A DNA stretch of 28,545 bases, taken from positions 1 to 28,545 of the IMG/VR virus record IMGVR_UViG_3300032278_002605. One strand, given 5' to 3'. Below are positions 22,225 to 28,545 of this stretch, one piece after another. The first letter of the stretch is position 1. Each line of letters begins with the position of its first letter. The notes under the pieces were generated by a model. It was not told the origin of the DNA, made no database searches, and saw nothing but the letters and a program-made list of their open reading frames with translations. The translations under genes and the position numbers were made by a program. Origin of the DNA: a virus.

Positions 22225-22400
22225 CACCGACCCCTGATTTTGGCGAGGTCGTCGATCACGTCCTCGATGGTCTCACAGGCTTCGCGGCGCATCTCAGCGG
22301 CCAGGGAGGGCATGACACCCGACAGGCCGCGCACCATCATCTTCACGGCCATCAAGCGCGCTACAGCATCCTCAATTGTGGGTTTCCTGGAACTACCCAT
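22224..22400 (-). CDS. 58-aa helical protein of unknown function
   Basis: The product reads MGSSRKPTIEDAVARLMAVK, then MMVRGLSGVMPSLAAEMRRE and a Glu/Asp-rich helix end (TIEDVIDDLAKIRGR). It is all helical and may bind DNA or a partner. ATG 22400 has GGAGG 8-9 nt upstream; the stop overlaps the NusG-like start. It is the first gene beyond the repeat field and a TATAAT-like box (22520-22515), so it may be driven from there. Confidence 0.65.
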   Translation of the reverse strand: MGSSRKPTIEDAVARLMAVKMMVRGLSGVMPSLAAEMRREACETIEDVIDDLAKIRGR

Positions 22401-22431
22401 GTCAGTGTCCCTCCGGTCGATCCGCAGAAAG

Positions 22432-22796
22432 AATCGCAACAATCGCAACAATCGCAGAGGGTCTGCGACAGAAGCCTGAAATGCTGCCTTCTTTCATTAG
22501 GAAAGGCCTAAATTATTATATTAAACAATAGGATACCCCTTCTGAATCCCTAGCTGTGGGAATCAGATTGAGGGCGTCCGATGATGAAAAATCGCAAAGT
22601 GTCGCAGATCTATTGCGACAGTTCAGGGTCCTCCCTTTGGATTAAGAACTGACCAGCTGCGAGCTGCGATTCCTGCGATTGTTGCGATTCTGGTCGCTGC
22701 CAGATTGCAGAAACGACAGAATTCTGCGGACTTCACGCCCGCTGCAAGTGTCGCAGCGGCAATCGCACCGTCTGCGACACTTGCGATTGTTTGCGA
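22432..22796. repeat. Iteron field: 16 TGCGA/TCGCA motifs around an AT-rich patch (candidate replication origin)
   Basis: TCGCA or its complement occurs at 22434, 22443, 22452, 22464, 22592, 22602, 22614, 22658, 22665, 22674, 22683, 22751, 22763, 22773, 22782 and 22792. Three runs are spaced at 9 bp: AATCGCAAC tandem at 22432-22458, TGCGATT-type at 22665-22687 and 22773-22786. A longer form AAGTGTCGCAG occurs at 22597-22607 and 22746-22756 and inverted at 22772-22782. A 17-bp all-AT run lies at 22509-22525 between the groups. Beside the DUF3987 ATPase gene this looks like an origin with initiator sites and unwinding element, or an autoregulatory operator array. Confidence 0.6.
22515..22520 (-). 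promoter_or_regulatory. TATAAT box for the 58-aa/NusG-like genes
   Basis: The minus strand contains a perfect TATAAT at 22520-22515 in the only AT-rich patch of the region, about 115 bp upstream of the 58-aa gene. No good -35 is placed at 17 bp, so it may be an activated promoter or simply part of the origin unwinding region. Confidence 0.35.
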
Positions 22797-22808
22797 CCGA
22801 TCAGCCAT
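22623..22808 (-). CDS. Possible 61-aa ORF inside the repeat field
   Basis: The frame starts at an ATG overlapping the DUF3987 stop and reads MADRSQTIASVADGAIAAAT, then ATRIATIAGIAARSW. Much of the sequence is the direct translation of the TGCGA repeats (ATLA, TIAG, AARS). There is no clear ribosome site. I think the DNA repeats, not a protein, are what is selected, so this is listed only as possible. Confidence 0.25.
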   Translation of the reverse strand: MADRSQTIASVADGAIAAATLAAGVKSAEFCRFCNLAATRIATIAGIAARSWSVLNPKGGP

Positions 22809-24351
22809 GGCGCACCAGTACGCGCCATGCAGCGCGCACCTTCTTCCCGCGGATGACACCCCCATCCGAAGTGCGCTCCACGTGGTTATGACGCTCCAGA
22901 ACCTCCAGCACTGACCGAATTCGATCGCTGCGGCTTCGCAGCGTGGCAGGACCGCCTCGACTGATCTCTGTCAGAGAGATTAGCGGTTCTCGCCATTTGT
23001 ATTTAAGCCAATCGGACAGGTCCTGTGCGTCCCGATAGATTGGGTCGATGGCCTTTTGCCCGAAAAGCCGAAGAGCTTCGTTGAGGTAGAAATCCGCGAG
23101 ACCGATGCCGCAGGCCATGGCGCGACCGTCAATCTCTTCGATCCCGGAACCTTCGTCGAACACCGCGACATTGGCCGCGAGCCGAGCGGCCATTTCCGGC
23201 AGCTTACCGACAAACCCTTTTACGGCGTGCAGTCGGCCCTCAGGGCCGAGCTGCCGCTCGAGATCGTTGTAGTATTCCCACCACATCCTGGCTGCTTTGT
23301 TCGAAAGGGGCAGGGCGCGGGGGGTTAGAACCAGCGTGTCAGGCTCGACCGGCAAGTTGGCTCGAATGATGCGATCAAGCCGTTCGCTATATGTGTCCAA
23401 CTTAGCTTTCGCGTCAGCATCAATCCCAGCCGTGGGATCCACGATCCGGGTTCCCGCCAAACTCTCAGGATGCGAGACGAGCATTCGGCTAAGAAAGCCT
23501 TGGCCCAATGCTTCTTCGTCCCCCAGCAGTCGCTCTGCAACGATGGGCTGCACCATCATGTGAAAGGTAAGCCGGCGACCCCGGAGGGCGGTGAACCCTT
23601 CTCCGGCTGTCAGTATCTGTACGGTCGCACCGTCCCAGAAGTCGCTGAGCGTGGTGATCGTGGCCAGCCGGTTGTCATCGCTCATACCGAAGCCGCCCAA
23701 CCAAGAGCCACCTTCGTCCGACATTAGCCCAAGCGACGGCCGGCAGCTGGAGAAACGACGCAGGAGACCCTGCGTCGTTCCCGTCCGCACGGCAATGGTT
23801 GGCTCAATTGGGCCATCGGGTCGCGGACCGAGTTCGATATATGCGCTCTCCAGCGCCTCACGACCTTGCTTCTTTACCCGCTGAGTGACTTCGCGCTTGG
23901 CTTCGTCCCAAGCCGTTTGCGCGAGGGCAGCACTCGCGCGATCCCGACCGAACTGATCCTCCAGCTCTCGTTCAAATGCCTTCACTGGTCCGAGGGCCAG
24001 ATCATCCGAGGTGGACTTGCGGTCGCCGCTTTCGGCGACAGAAACGAGAAATAGGCTAGTGGGGCGCTCTTTGCCCGTCGGCAGAATAACGTTGAAATGC
24101 GGCTGGACCGCCAGCGAGCAGGCGGCCAGCACGGATTGGGCTGCAAGGCTCGGAGGAACGAAGGCGAGTTTCGCGATGCCTTCAACAGCGCCTTGCATCG
24201 TCGCGCCGAGATACTGGCTTGGATAGGGAGCCTGCTCATCCCTGGTCGGCATGAGCGGTTCGGGCTCCGGTCCTCGCGGTTCGGGATCGCCAAGGTATTC
24301 GGAAGCTCGTGACGCCAGTTCACGCTCTATGGATTCGTCATTAGCCAACAA
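22801..24351 (-). CDS. DUF3987/YfjI-family ATPase, replication protein
   Basis: The 516-aa product has a P-loop-like VSVAESGDRKSTSDD (about 103-117), the family form SG-(D/E)-RKS, and a Walker-B-like LGLMSDEGGSWLGG (207-220). Further landmarks are TAGEGFTALRGRRLTFHMMV, LLGDEEALGQGFLSRMLVSH and the C-terminal winged-helix-like SLTEISRGGPATLRSRSDRI and VLEVLERHNHVERTSDGGVI. Members occur in phages and plasmids as helicase/primase-like replication proteins. The start is TTG at 24351 with GAGGG about 9 nt upstream; no good ATG fits. The iteron field lies right after its stop. Confidence 0.8.
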   Translation of the reverse strand: MLANDESIERELASRASEYLGDPEPRGPEPEPLMPTRDEQAPYPSQYLGATMQGAVEGIAKLAFVPPSLAAQSVLAACSLAVQPHFNVILPTGKERPTSLFLVSVAESGDRKSTSDDLALGPVKAFERELEDQFGRDRASAALAQTAWDEAKREVTQRVKKQGREALESAYIELGPRPDGPIEPTIAVRTGTTQGLLRRFSSCRPSLGLMSDEGGSWLGGFGMSDDNRLATITTLSDFWDGATVQILTAGEGFTALRGRRLTFHMMVQPIVAERLLGDEEALGQGFLSRMLVSHPESLAGTRIVDPTAGIDADAKAKLDTYSERLDRIIRANLPVEPDTLVLTPRALPLSNKAARMWWEYYNDLERQLGPEGRLHAVKGFVGKLPEMAARLAANVAVFDEGSGIEEIDGRAMACGIGLADFYLNEALRLFGQKAIDPIYRDAQDLSDWLKYKWREPLISLTEISRGGPATLRSRSDRIRSVLEVLERHNHVERTSDGGVIRGKKVRAAWRVLVRHG

Positions 24352-24353
24352 CG

Positions 24354-24638
24354 TCAGACGCCCTCGGTGAGAAGCTGTTCGGCGAGAAACGCAGCGTGCA
24401 CCAGATTGCGAACGTAGGTCGCCGCCAGCTTCAGGCGGTCCGGCGACATATCGGCGTAAACGAATTCACCAGCGGCTTCGTGGGCATCGCAAGCGAGTTG
24501 GAAGGCCTGCAAGATCGTGGATTGCCCTCGCAGCATCGCCGCGTGGTCTCTGGCCTTGTACAGGTTGATCCGATACTCAAGTTCCTCGCCCGCGGCGTCA
24601 GGAACGAACTGCTGGATTTGGATGGCCAAGTCTTCCAC
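24354..24638 (-). CDS. 94-aa helical early protein of unknown function
   Basis: The product is helical throughout (AIQIQQFVPDAAGEELEYRI, AAMLRGQSTILQAFQLACDA, LAATYVRNLVHAAFLAEQLL) with no Cys ligands or catalytic motifs. It lies between the 59-aa gene and the DUF3987 gene in the early leftward operon; the DUF3987 TTG start follows its stop by 2 nt. It might be a loader or accessory for replication. Unrecognised. Confidence 0.65.
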   Translation of the reverse strand: MEDLAIQIQQFVPDAAGEELEYRINLYKARDHAAMLRGQSTILQAFQLACDAHEAAGEFVYADMSPDRLKLAATYVRNLVHAAFLAEQLLTEGV

Positions 24639-24653
24639 GCGGTGACCTCGAAT

Positions 24654-24833
24654 CTAGGACGGTAGGCGAAGTGACGCAAAGGCTTCAGCAGCCGCGGCAG
24701 AGACGACCGCTTCACGTTCGACCGGATCGCTCGACAGCGTCGCAACGAGACGCTCGATGGCGCGGCGCGTTACGTCGATGTCGGGACGGAGGCTGGCGAG
24801 GGTGACCGGAGGTCGCGTGTAAGGGCCGTCCAT
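24654..24833 (-). CDS. 59-aa early protein of unknown function
   Basis: The frame starts at the ATG that overlaps the excisionase-like stop as TAATG and reads MDGPYTRPPVTLASLRPDID, then VTRRAIERLVATLSSD and a helical AAAAEAFASLRLPS end. The tight coupling and codon pattern make it a likely gene. It is followed after 15 nt by the 94-aa gene. No family recognised. Confidence 0.6.
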   Translation of the reverse strand: MDGPYTRPPVTLASLRPDIDVTRRAIERLVATLSSDPVEREAVVSAAAAEAFASLRLPS

Positions 24834-25015
24834 TACGCGGGCTCGAAACCGAAGGCGCGGTCCAACGAACTCTTGCGAAAAAAGAGCTTCCGGCCCTTTC
24901 GGAGAACCGGCAGTTCCTCCGCATAGACCAAGTGGTAAATCTGCCGCACCGAAAGGCCGGTGTAAGCCGCTGCGGCCTCAGCACCGCACAACAGGTCATC
25001 CGCCAAGTTCGCCAT
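24833..25015 (-). CDS. Excisionase/AlpA-like helix-turn-helix protein
   Basis: The 60-aa product has the short MerR-like HTH of excisionases and AlpA regulators: EAAAAYTGLSVRQIYHLVYA (about 13-32), then LPVLRKGRKLFFRKSSLD as the wing. Such proteins bend DNA near attP and steer the integrase to excision, and often repress the integrase promoter. ATG at 25015 is the first codon with family character. It opens the leftward early operon, divergent from the 251-aa gene and integrase; promoter boxes lie at 25073-25078 and 25050-25055. Confidence 0.8.
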   Translation of the reverse strand: MANLADDLLCGAEAAAAYTGLSVRQIYHLVYAEELPVLRKGRKLFFRKSSLDRAFGFEPA

Positions 25016-25127
25016 GTGTTCCTCGTGGGATAGAGTGTTAGCCCACGCCCATATGCGGACTTTTCGCTTGCCGGTCAAGGGGGAGAGTGTTAGCTGTATC
25101 CCGCGTAAATTGACGGAGTGACGGGAA
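25016..25127. promoter_or_regulatory. Divergent promoter/operator region with two 11-bp direct repeats
   Basis: Leftward, TTGACC (25078-25073) and CATATG (25055-25050) lie 17 bp apart, a good sigma-70-type promoter for the excisionase operon. AGAGTGTTAGC occurs at 25032-25042 (about +1 of that promoter) and again at 25084-25094 (just upstream of its -35). The second copy also covers the likely -10 of a rightward promoter (TTGCCG at 25068-25073, spacing 17). One protein binding both copies could shut off both sides, as a lysogeny switch would. Confidence 0.55.
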
Positions 25128-25883
25128 ATGGAACTATCCTACAAGCAGCTGGAGAAGACGCTGCTCGCCCATTTCCGCATCTCACCGGATAAGGAGCCGA
25201 CGTTCCGCTCACGCATCAAACAGTTGCAGCGCTTGAATTTTCCGGCGGGTGTAAACGTTGGGCGGGGCGCCAAGATGATCTACGGCGCTGAACATCTGTT
25301 GATGCTGGTCAGCGCCTTTGAGTTGATCGGTACAGGTATTCCGGCCCAGCTAGCTTGTAACCTTGTGACGACGCATTGGGCCACGCTGGCCGGTGGATAC
25401 GCTTTGGCAGCGGTGGCATCACGAGGGGGTGGCCGTGCTGAGCCGATTCTCGCGGTCATTGCAGTAAAGACGATGCACGAAATACAATTTGGGCGATCCG
25501 GATCCGTCAAGCCTTCCGGAGTTGCGATATTTGATGTGTTCGCCTTTGAGCACATGCTGCGTCCGCCGAACTATGACAGAAGCAAGACACACATCGTGTT
25601 GTCACTCGACACCCTTTTGAGAGAGGTTCTCACGGCGGGAAGGAATCAGGCCGGTATCGTTGACGCGTGGAGCCGCAGCGAAGTTTTTCATGGGTGGCTG
25701 CCGAGCGGAAGGGTGCCTGGCTTCTACTTCAAGGGGCGTTACCCCGATCAGAGCAATCTGGAGATGCGGCAACATCTCCATCAGCGCTATGGGACCGATC
25801 CAGACAGCATGACCCCAGATGGGGCGGAAAAGGCGCGAGAATTCTTGGAGCGCGGCTACGGCTATCGGTCCGTTAAGGAATAG
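25128..25883 (+). CDS. Unrecognised 251-aa protein, candidate lysogeny regulator
   Basis: The N-terminus (ELSYKQLEKTLLAHFRISPD, then RSRIKQLQRLNFPAGVNVGR and a MIYGAEHLLMLVSAFELIG segment) resembles a MerR-like or winged HTH with a following helix bundle. The rest (about 100-251) has no recognised fold: mixed strands and helices with LEMRQHLHQRYGTDPDS near the end. It starts 112 bp from the divergent excisionase gene and runs 3 nt before the integrase start, forming one operon. Placement is where a repressor should be. The HTH reading is moderate, the repressor role inferred. Confidence 0.7.
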   Translation: MELSYKQLEKTLLAHFRISPDKEPTFRSRIKQLQRLNFPAGVNVGRGAKMIYGAEHLLMLVSAFELIGTGIPAQLACNLVTTHWATLAGGYALAAVASRGGGRAEPILAVIAVKTMHEIQFGRSGSVKPSGVAIFDVFAFEHMLRPPNYDRSKTHIVLSLDTLLREVLTAGRNQAGIVDAWSRSEVFHGWLPSGRVPGFYFKGRYPDQSNLEMRQHLHQRYGTDPDSMTPDGAEKAREFLERGYGYRSVKE

Positions 25884-25886
25884 GCG

Positions 25887-27080
25887 ATGTCGATCCGGAA
25901 GCGCACATGGACGACGAGGGGTGAGGCGAAGACTGCTTGGTTGGTCGACTACCGCGACCCGGCAGGCGAACGACGGGCCAAGCAGTTCGCCCGTAAGAAA
26001 GATGCCGAAGCCTTTGAGACCCAGACCCTCTGGGAAGTTCGACAGGGCACGCACACGGCGGACTCGCAGAGCATCACCGTCGCGACAGCCGGCGAGAACT
26101 GGCTTGCTCGCGGTCGACGGGAAGGGCTCGAGGATTCCACGCTCGACGCATACGGTCAGCACCTTGAACTGCACATCAAGCCCCAGCTCGGCGCGAAGAA
26201 ACTGAACCAGCTTTCGAAGCCGATGATTGAGGAGTTTCGCGATTGGCTGCTCGACAACGGTCGATCGAAGCCGATGGCGAAGCGGGTACTCGGCTCCCTC
26301 ACCGCACTGATGAAGGAGGCGGAGCGCGTCGGCTATGTCGCGCAGAACGTCGCGAAGGGCGTGACGGTGAAGCGCTCTGGCCGCGAGAAGCCGCGGGTCG
26401 TGCCGCCTACCAAGGAGCAGATCAGGGCGCTGCTCGCCGCCGCTGGCGACGAGAAGGCGCGGCCGATCGATCTGCCGATGTTGATGACGTTCCTGTTCGT
26501 CGGCCTGCGAGCGTCCGAACTCAGGGGCCTGCCGTGGCGTAATGTTGACCTGAAGCACGGCAAGTTGACGGTTGAGCAGCGCGCCGATCGGAAGAACGTC
26601 ATCGGCCCGCCGAAGTCGGCGTCAGGCTTCCGCACGATCCCCATGGTTCCGGGACTTGTCGCAGAGCTGCGCAAGTGGAAGCTCCGCTGCCCGCCGTCGA
26701 AGCTCGATCTCGTCTTCCCCAGCAACAGGGGGACGCCGATCTTCCACGCGAACCTGGTGCTCGGCTTTCAGGAGCCGCTGCAGGCGCGGGCCGGCCTGGT
26801 GAAGCAGTGGATCCGCAACGGCAAGCCAGCGACCGATGACGACGGCGAGCCGATTATGAAAGGCATCTTCACCCTCCACGACTTCCGTCATGCTTGTGCC
26901 TCGTTGTGGATCGAGCAGCGCGTCGCGCCGAAGCGGGTCCAGACGTGGATGGGGCATCACTCGATCCAGGTGACCTTCGACACGTACGGTCACCTCTTCG
27001 AGGCGCTTGAGGACGATACTGCCACGATGGCCGCGATGGAGGCCAGCGTGCTGGGGACAATAGACGGAGCTGTAGCATGA
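25887..27080 (+). CDS. Tyrosine integrase
   Basis: The 397-aa product has an N-terminal arm-binding region with an SIRKRTWTTRGEAKTAWLVD start, a core-binding SAM-like domain (about 65-160) and the catalytic domain with Arg208 (FVGLRASELRGLPW), Lys243 (PPKSASGFRTIPM), HDFRHACASLW (His331, Arg334), MGHHSIQVTFDTYGH (His357) and Tyr367. It recombines attP and the tRNA-Gln attB. The reading direction is towards the tRNA fragment and three small genes intervene. The downstream gene overlaps by ATGA. Confidence 0.95.
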   Translation: MSIRKRTWTTRGEAKTAWLVDYRDPAGERRAKQFARKKDAEAFETQTLWEVRQGTHTADSQSITVATAGENWLARGRREGLEDSTLDAYGQHLELHIKPQLGAKKLNQLSKPMIEEFRDWLLDNGRSKPMAKRVLGSLTALMKEAERVGYVAQNVAKGVTVKRSGREKPRVVPPTKEQIRALLAAAGDEKARPIDLPMLMTFLFVGLRASELRGLPWRNVDLKHGKLTVEQRADRKNVIGPPKSASGFRTIPMVPGLVAELRKWKLRCPPSKLDLVFPSNRGTPIFHANLVLGFQEPLQARAGLVKQWIRNGKPATDDDGEPIMKGIFTLHDFRHACASLWIEQRVAPKRVQTWMGHHSIQVTFDTYGHLFEALEDDTATMAAMEASVLGTIDGAVA

Positions 27081-27340
27081 CCCCGATTGACCGCGCGTGC
27101 TTTACCATCATCGAAGCCCTTCGTGCTCATGGCGACCTCTGTGATGACTGCGGCGAACCCGAGTACGCCCAAGTTGAGGGCTCGTTTGAGGTCGAGCCGG
27201 TCGCCCGCGCAGTCTTGAAAGCGATCCGCGAGCCGAGCGCACAAATGGTGGAGGCCGGCGCCCTGGGTGCAAACTGCGGAGCCGATGAGATACCTGCAAT
27301 CTGGCAGGACATGATCGATGTGGCGCTGGACGAGCGGTGA
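27077..27340 (+). CDS. 87-aa protein of unknown function after the integrase
   Basis: The product starts MTPIDRACFTIIEALRAHGD and has LCDDCGEPEYAQVEGSFEVE; three nearby cysteines (two in a C-x-x-C pair) could bind a metal, and AVLKAIREPSAQMVEAG forms a helix. The ATG overlaps the integrase stop, so it is read from the integrase transcript. Unrecognised; similar small proteins are often called hypothetical in prophages. Confidence 0.65.
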   Translation: MTPIDRACFTIIEALRAHGDLCDDCGEPEYAQVEGSFEVEPVARAVLKAIREPSAQMVEAGALGANCGADEIPAIWQDMIDVALDER

Positions 27341-27394
27341 CTGACATCAAGAGCCAGTCAGCCCACAGGCAAATGGGTCCGGAGGGAGAAGGGG

Positions 27395-27892
27395 ATGGGT
27401 AAACGAAGCAAAGGTAACGGTGGTACACTTCCGCGGATCGCCCCGGTTGAGCCAGCAGAGTTGAGCTTTGCGCTCGCCGTGGGGTCGGCAGCGGCGGCAA
27501 AAAGGATTCCAGGTGCCGGTGTGGGCGGGATGGGAATCGACATTCAAGCGGAAGACGGCGAGATCGAGCGTCTCGAACTAACTGACGTTCCCATGAATCG
27601 CGCTGCTATGGCCATTCGCGATCAGTTCCCACGTGAGAAGTTCATGCCGCTGATGTTTCGCGGGTGGGCGCTGGGGGCGCTGTTTGACGACGAACGAATG
27701 GCTCCATACTTGAGAGAGGACGCTGCCGATCCAAAGGCTTGCGAGGTCCACGAGGCGGTAATGGACGTTGCCGCAGTCATGCCCTTGAACAAGGACGGGC
27801 AGTACAATGCGTCAGCCTTCTTCCGCCGCGTAGAGAGGCGGGCGGAAGAGATCGCTCAGGAGATGCAGGGAGACGAGCGCGATGCCGACTAG
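27395..27892 (+). CDS. 165-aa protein of unknown function between integrase and att
   Basis: The product has a Gly/Arg/Lys-rich start (MGKRSKGNGGTLPRIAP), a first part with PAELSFALAVGSAAAAKRIP, and a helical second half (NRAAMAIRDQFPREKFMPLM, AFFRRVERRAEEIAQEMQGD). GGAGG precedes the ATG within 11-14 nt. The following gene starts 11 nt before its stop. No family recognised and no membrane segment. Confidence 0.6.
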   Translation: MGKRSKGNGGTLPRIAPVEPAELSFALAVGSAAAAKRIPGAGVGGMGIDIQAEDGEIERLELTDVPMNRAAMAIRDQFPREKFMPLMFRGWALGALFDDERMAPYLREDAADPKACEVHEAVMDVAAVMPLNKDGQYNASAFFRRVERRAEEIAQEMQGDERDAD

Positions 27893-28121
27893 CTTGGAAG
27901 CGCGAGTGGCTGAGATGACCGCCACATTCGCAGCCGACCTCAACCGGCTCGCGACTAGAGACTTCATCCGCGAGGGGGTGGTCAAGGAGGCGATGACATC
28001 GTTGATCTGGAGGCTCTACGAAGAGATGCCGGACCAAAGGGCTGCGCTCGCAGACGCATTGGAGAACATGCCAGACCTCATCAAAGAGGCGATGGTCGAG
28101 GACAAAGCTGATCGCGCGTAA
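27882..28121 (+). CDS. 79-aa protein of unknown function
   Basis: An all-helical charged protein (SLEARVAEMTATFAADLNRL, REGVVKEAMTSLIWRLYEEM, LADALENMPDLIKEAMVEDK), with start overlapping the previous stop. The helical, acidic C-terminus and size would suit a small regulator or an antitoxin-like partner, but I have no motif to support it. It is the last phage gene before the att region. Confidence 0.6.
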   Translation: MPTSLEARVAEMTATFAADLNRLATRDFIREGVVKEAMTSLIWRLYEEMPDQRAALADALENMPDLIKEAMVEDKADRA

Positions 28122-28125
28122 CGCA

Positions 28126-28170
28126 CTGCCGAAGGCTGGCGCGATGCAACACAGATGCAACATTCGGCAG
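28126..28170. repeat. Inverted repeat enclosing two 9-bp direct repeats (candidate integrase arm sites)
   Basis: CTGCCGAA (28126-28133) and TTCGGCAG (28163-28170) are perfect inverted copies. Between them GATGCAACA occurs twice, 11 bp apart (28143-28151 and 28154-28162). Close to the tRNA core and downstream of the integrase, these look like arm-type binding sites. Confidence 0.55.
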
Positions 28171-28187
28171 GAAAGCCTAGGCTTTCC
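28170..28187. repeat. Perfect 18-bp palindrome beside the att core
   Basis: GGAAAGCCTAGGCTTTCC is self-complementary. It lies 11 bp from the tRNA fragment and could be an integrase or excisionase site or a host-factor site; as RNA it would be a 9-bp perfect hairpin. Confidence 0.6.
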
Positions 28188-28198
28188 GCCGCTTTCTT

Positions 28199-28247
28199 AC
28201 GGACTCTGACTCCGTCAATCGTGGTTCGAATCCACGCGGGGCATCCA
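28199..28247 (+). tRNA. 3' fragment of tRNA-Gln(CUG), attR-type core
   Basis: The bases form the anticodon arm ACGGA-CTCTGAC-TCCGT (28199-28215, anticodon CTG), a 4-nt variable loop, the T arm CGTGG-TTCGAAT-CCACG (28220-28236) and the 3' acceptor strand CGGGGCA-T-CCA. The 5' half (acceptor and D arm) is not in front: phage sequence is there instead. This is the piece left at one side when a tyrosine integrase uses the anticodon-loop to 3'-end of a tRNA. It is not a working tRNA; the intact gene should be at the other boundary. Confidence 0.85.
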
Positions 28248-28303
28248 GCTTTTCCTTGCCAGACCGGATGTTTTGGCCCCCCGCGTGATGGCAGCGCGGC
28301 TGG

Positions 28304-28545
28304 CTAGGCACGCGTTTCGGGCGTCGTTTCCTCCGCTTCCAGCGGATCAGCGATTTTCAGCGCCAGGGCTTCGAGCCGTTCGGCGAGATCGCGCGCTTCA
28401 TCCTGCGACAGGGCCGACAGGATCGCGCGCTCGACCGCCATGTCCTCGCGAAAGGCGGCTTCGGCCAGCGCGCGTCCTTCATCCGTCAGTTCGACCGGGA
28501 GGCTGCGCTTGTCGCTTCCGGCCGCCGTGCGCCGGACCAGGCCGC
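28304..28545 (-). CDS. MarR-type regulator, C-terminal part (runs off the window)
   Basis: The visible 79 residues include the wing and dimer helices of a MarR winged HTH: GLVRRTAAGSDKRSLPVELT, DEGRALAEAAFREDMAVERA and LSQDEARDLAERLEALALKI. The R-R-x-x-x-x-x-D-K-R-S motif and L-T-D-E-G-R are diagnostic. It lies beyond the tRNA fragment, so it is host DNA. The N-terminus lies outside the window. Confidence 0.8.
   Translation of the reverse strand, partial: GLVRRTAAGSDKRSLPVELTDEGRALAEAAFREDMAVERAILSALSQDEARDLAERLEALALKIADPLEAEETTPETRA

Noticed and set aside
22432-22458. CRISPR array
   Set aside because: The 9-bp units are tandem without spacers and too short; they fit iterons or operator sites.
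22623-22808. The 61-aa ORF as a certain gene
   Set aside because: Its sequence is mainly a reading of the TGCGA repeats and lacks a ribosome site; kept as low confidence only.
25602-26558. A 318-codon frame on the minus strand
   Set aside because: Antisense to the 251-aa gene and integrase; it would need to override the integrase, whose catalytic residues are clear.
28199-28247. A complete tRNA gene
   Set aside because: No D arm or 5' acceptor strand precedes the anticodon arm, so only the 3' fragment is here.

Overview
The window is an almost complete tailed-phage (siphovirus) prophage in a GC-rich alphaproteobacterium, most likely of the Sphingomonadales. This rests on the base composition, the style of the RHS and MarR flanks, and a late region laid out like the alphaproteobacterial HK97/gene-transfer-agent tail modules. 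No species is claimed. Host DNA is visible on the right: the 3' half of a tRNA-Gln(CUG) gene at 28199-28247 (the attR-type junction), then the C-terminus of a MarR-type regulator read leftward off the end. On the left, a broken RHS/YD-repeat frame (11-547, + strand) stops on the same CTAG where the last leftward phage gene stops. I take that as the outer phage boundary or a cargo junction. An intact tRNA-Gln is not in the window and should lie to the left.

Nearly everything from 25015 down to 544 is on the minus strand, read leftward, with genes mostly overlapping by 1-4 bases (ATGA, TGATG, TAATG). From right to left: an excisionase-like HTH gene, two small unknowns and a DUF3987/YfjI ATPase (replication); a dense field of TGCGA/TCGCA repeats around an AT-rich patch (candidate origin, 22432-22796); a small unknown and a NusG/KOW-like protein (possible processive antiterminator); a membrane protein; HNH endonuclease; small and large terminase; portal; prohead protease; major capsid; two small head proteins; connector, closure, HK97-gp10 and DUF3168 neck/tail genes; tail tube; a tail chaperone pair joined by a -1 frameshift at GGGAAAC; tape measure; four tail-tip genes in the same order as the GTA tail module; a small beta-domain protein; a long propeller-tipped fibre; then a lysis cassette (32-aa hydrophobic peptide, M15 endolysin, holin, nested Rz/Rz1 spanins, 42-aa membrane peptide).

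Only two convincing genes inside the leftward block run the other way: a lipoprotein (20629-21081) and a zinc-ribbon protein (21397-21612). They look like morons expressed in the lysogen. At the right end an unrecognised 251-aa protein and the tyrosine integrase form a rightward operon divergent from the excisionase gene. The gap between them (25016-25127) has two copies of an 11-bp repeat flanking a good sigma-70-type promoter, and is the obvious place for the lysogeny switch although no CI or Cro homologue is recognisable. Three unknown genes separate the integrase from the att site.

The items most worth a second look are the TGCGA iteron field, the switch region with an unrecognised regulator, the NusG-like protein, the GGGAAAC frameshift joining two GTA-type chaperone domains, several tiny overlapping ORFs, and the RHS junction. 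No CRISPR array, insertion sequence or rRNA was seen.
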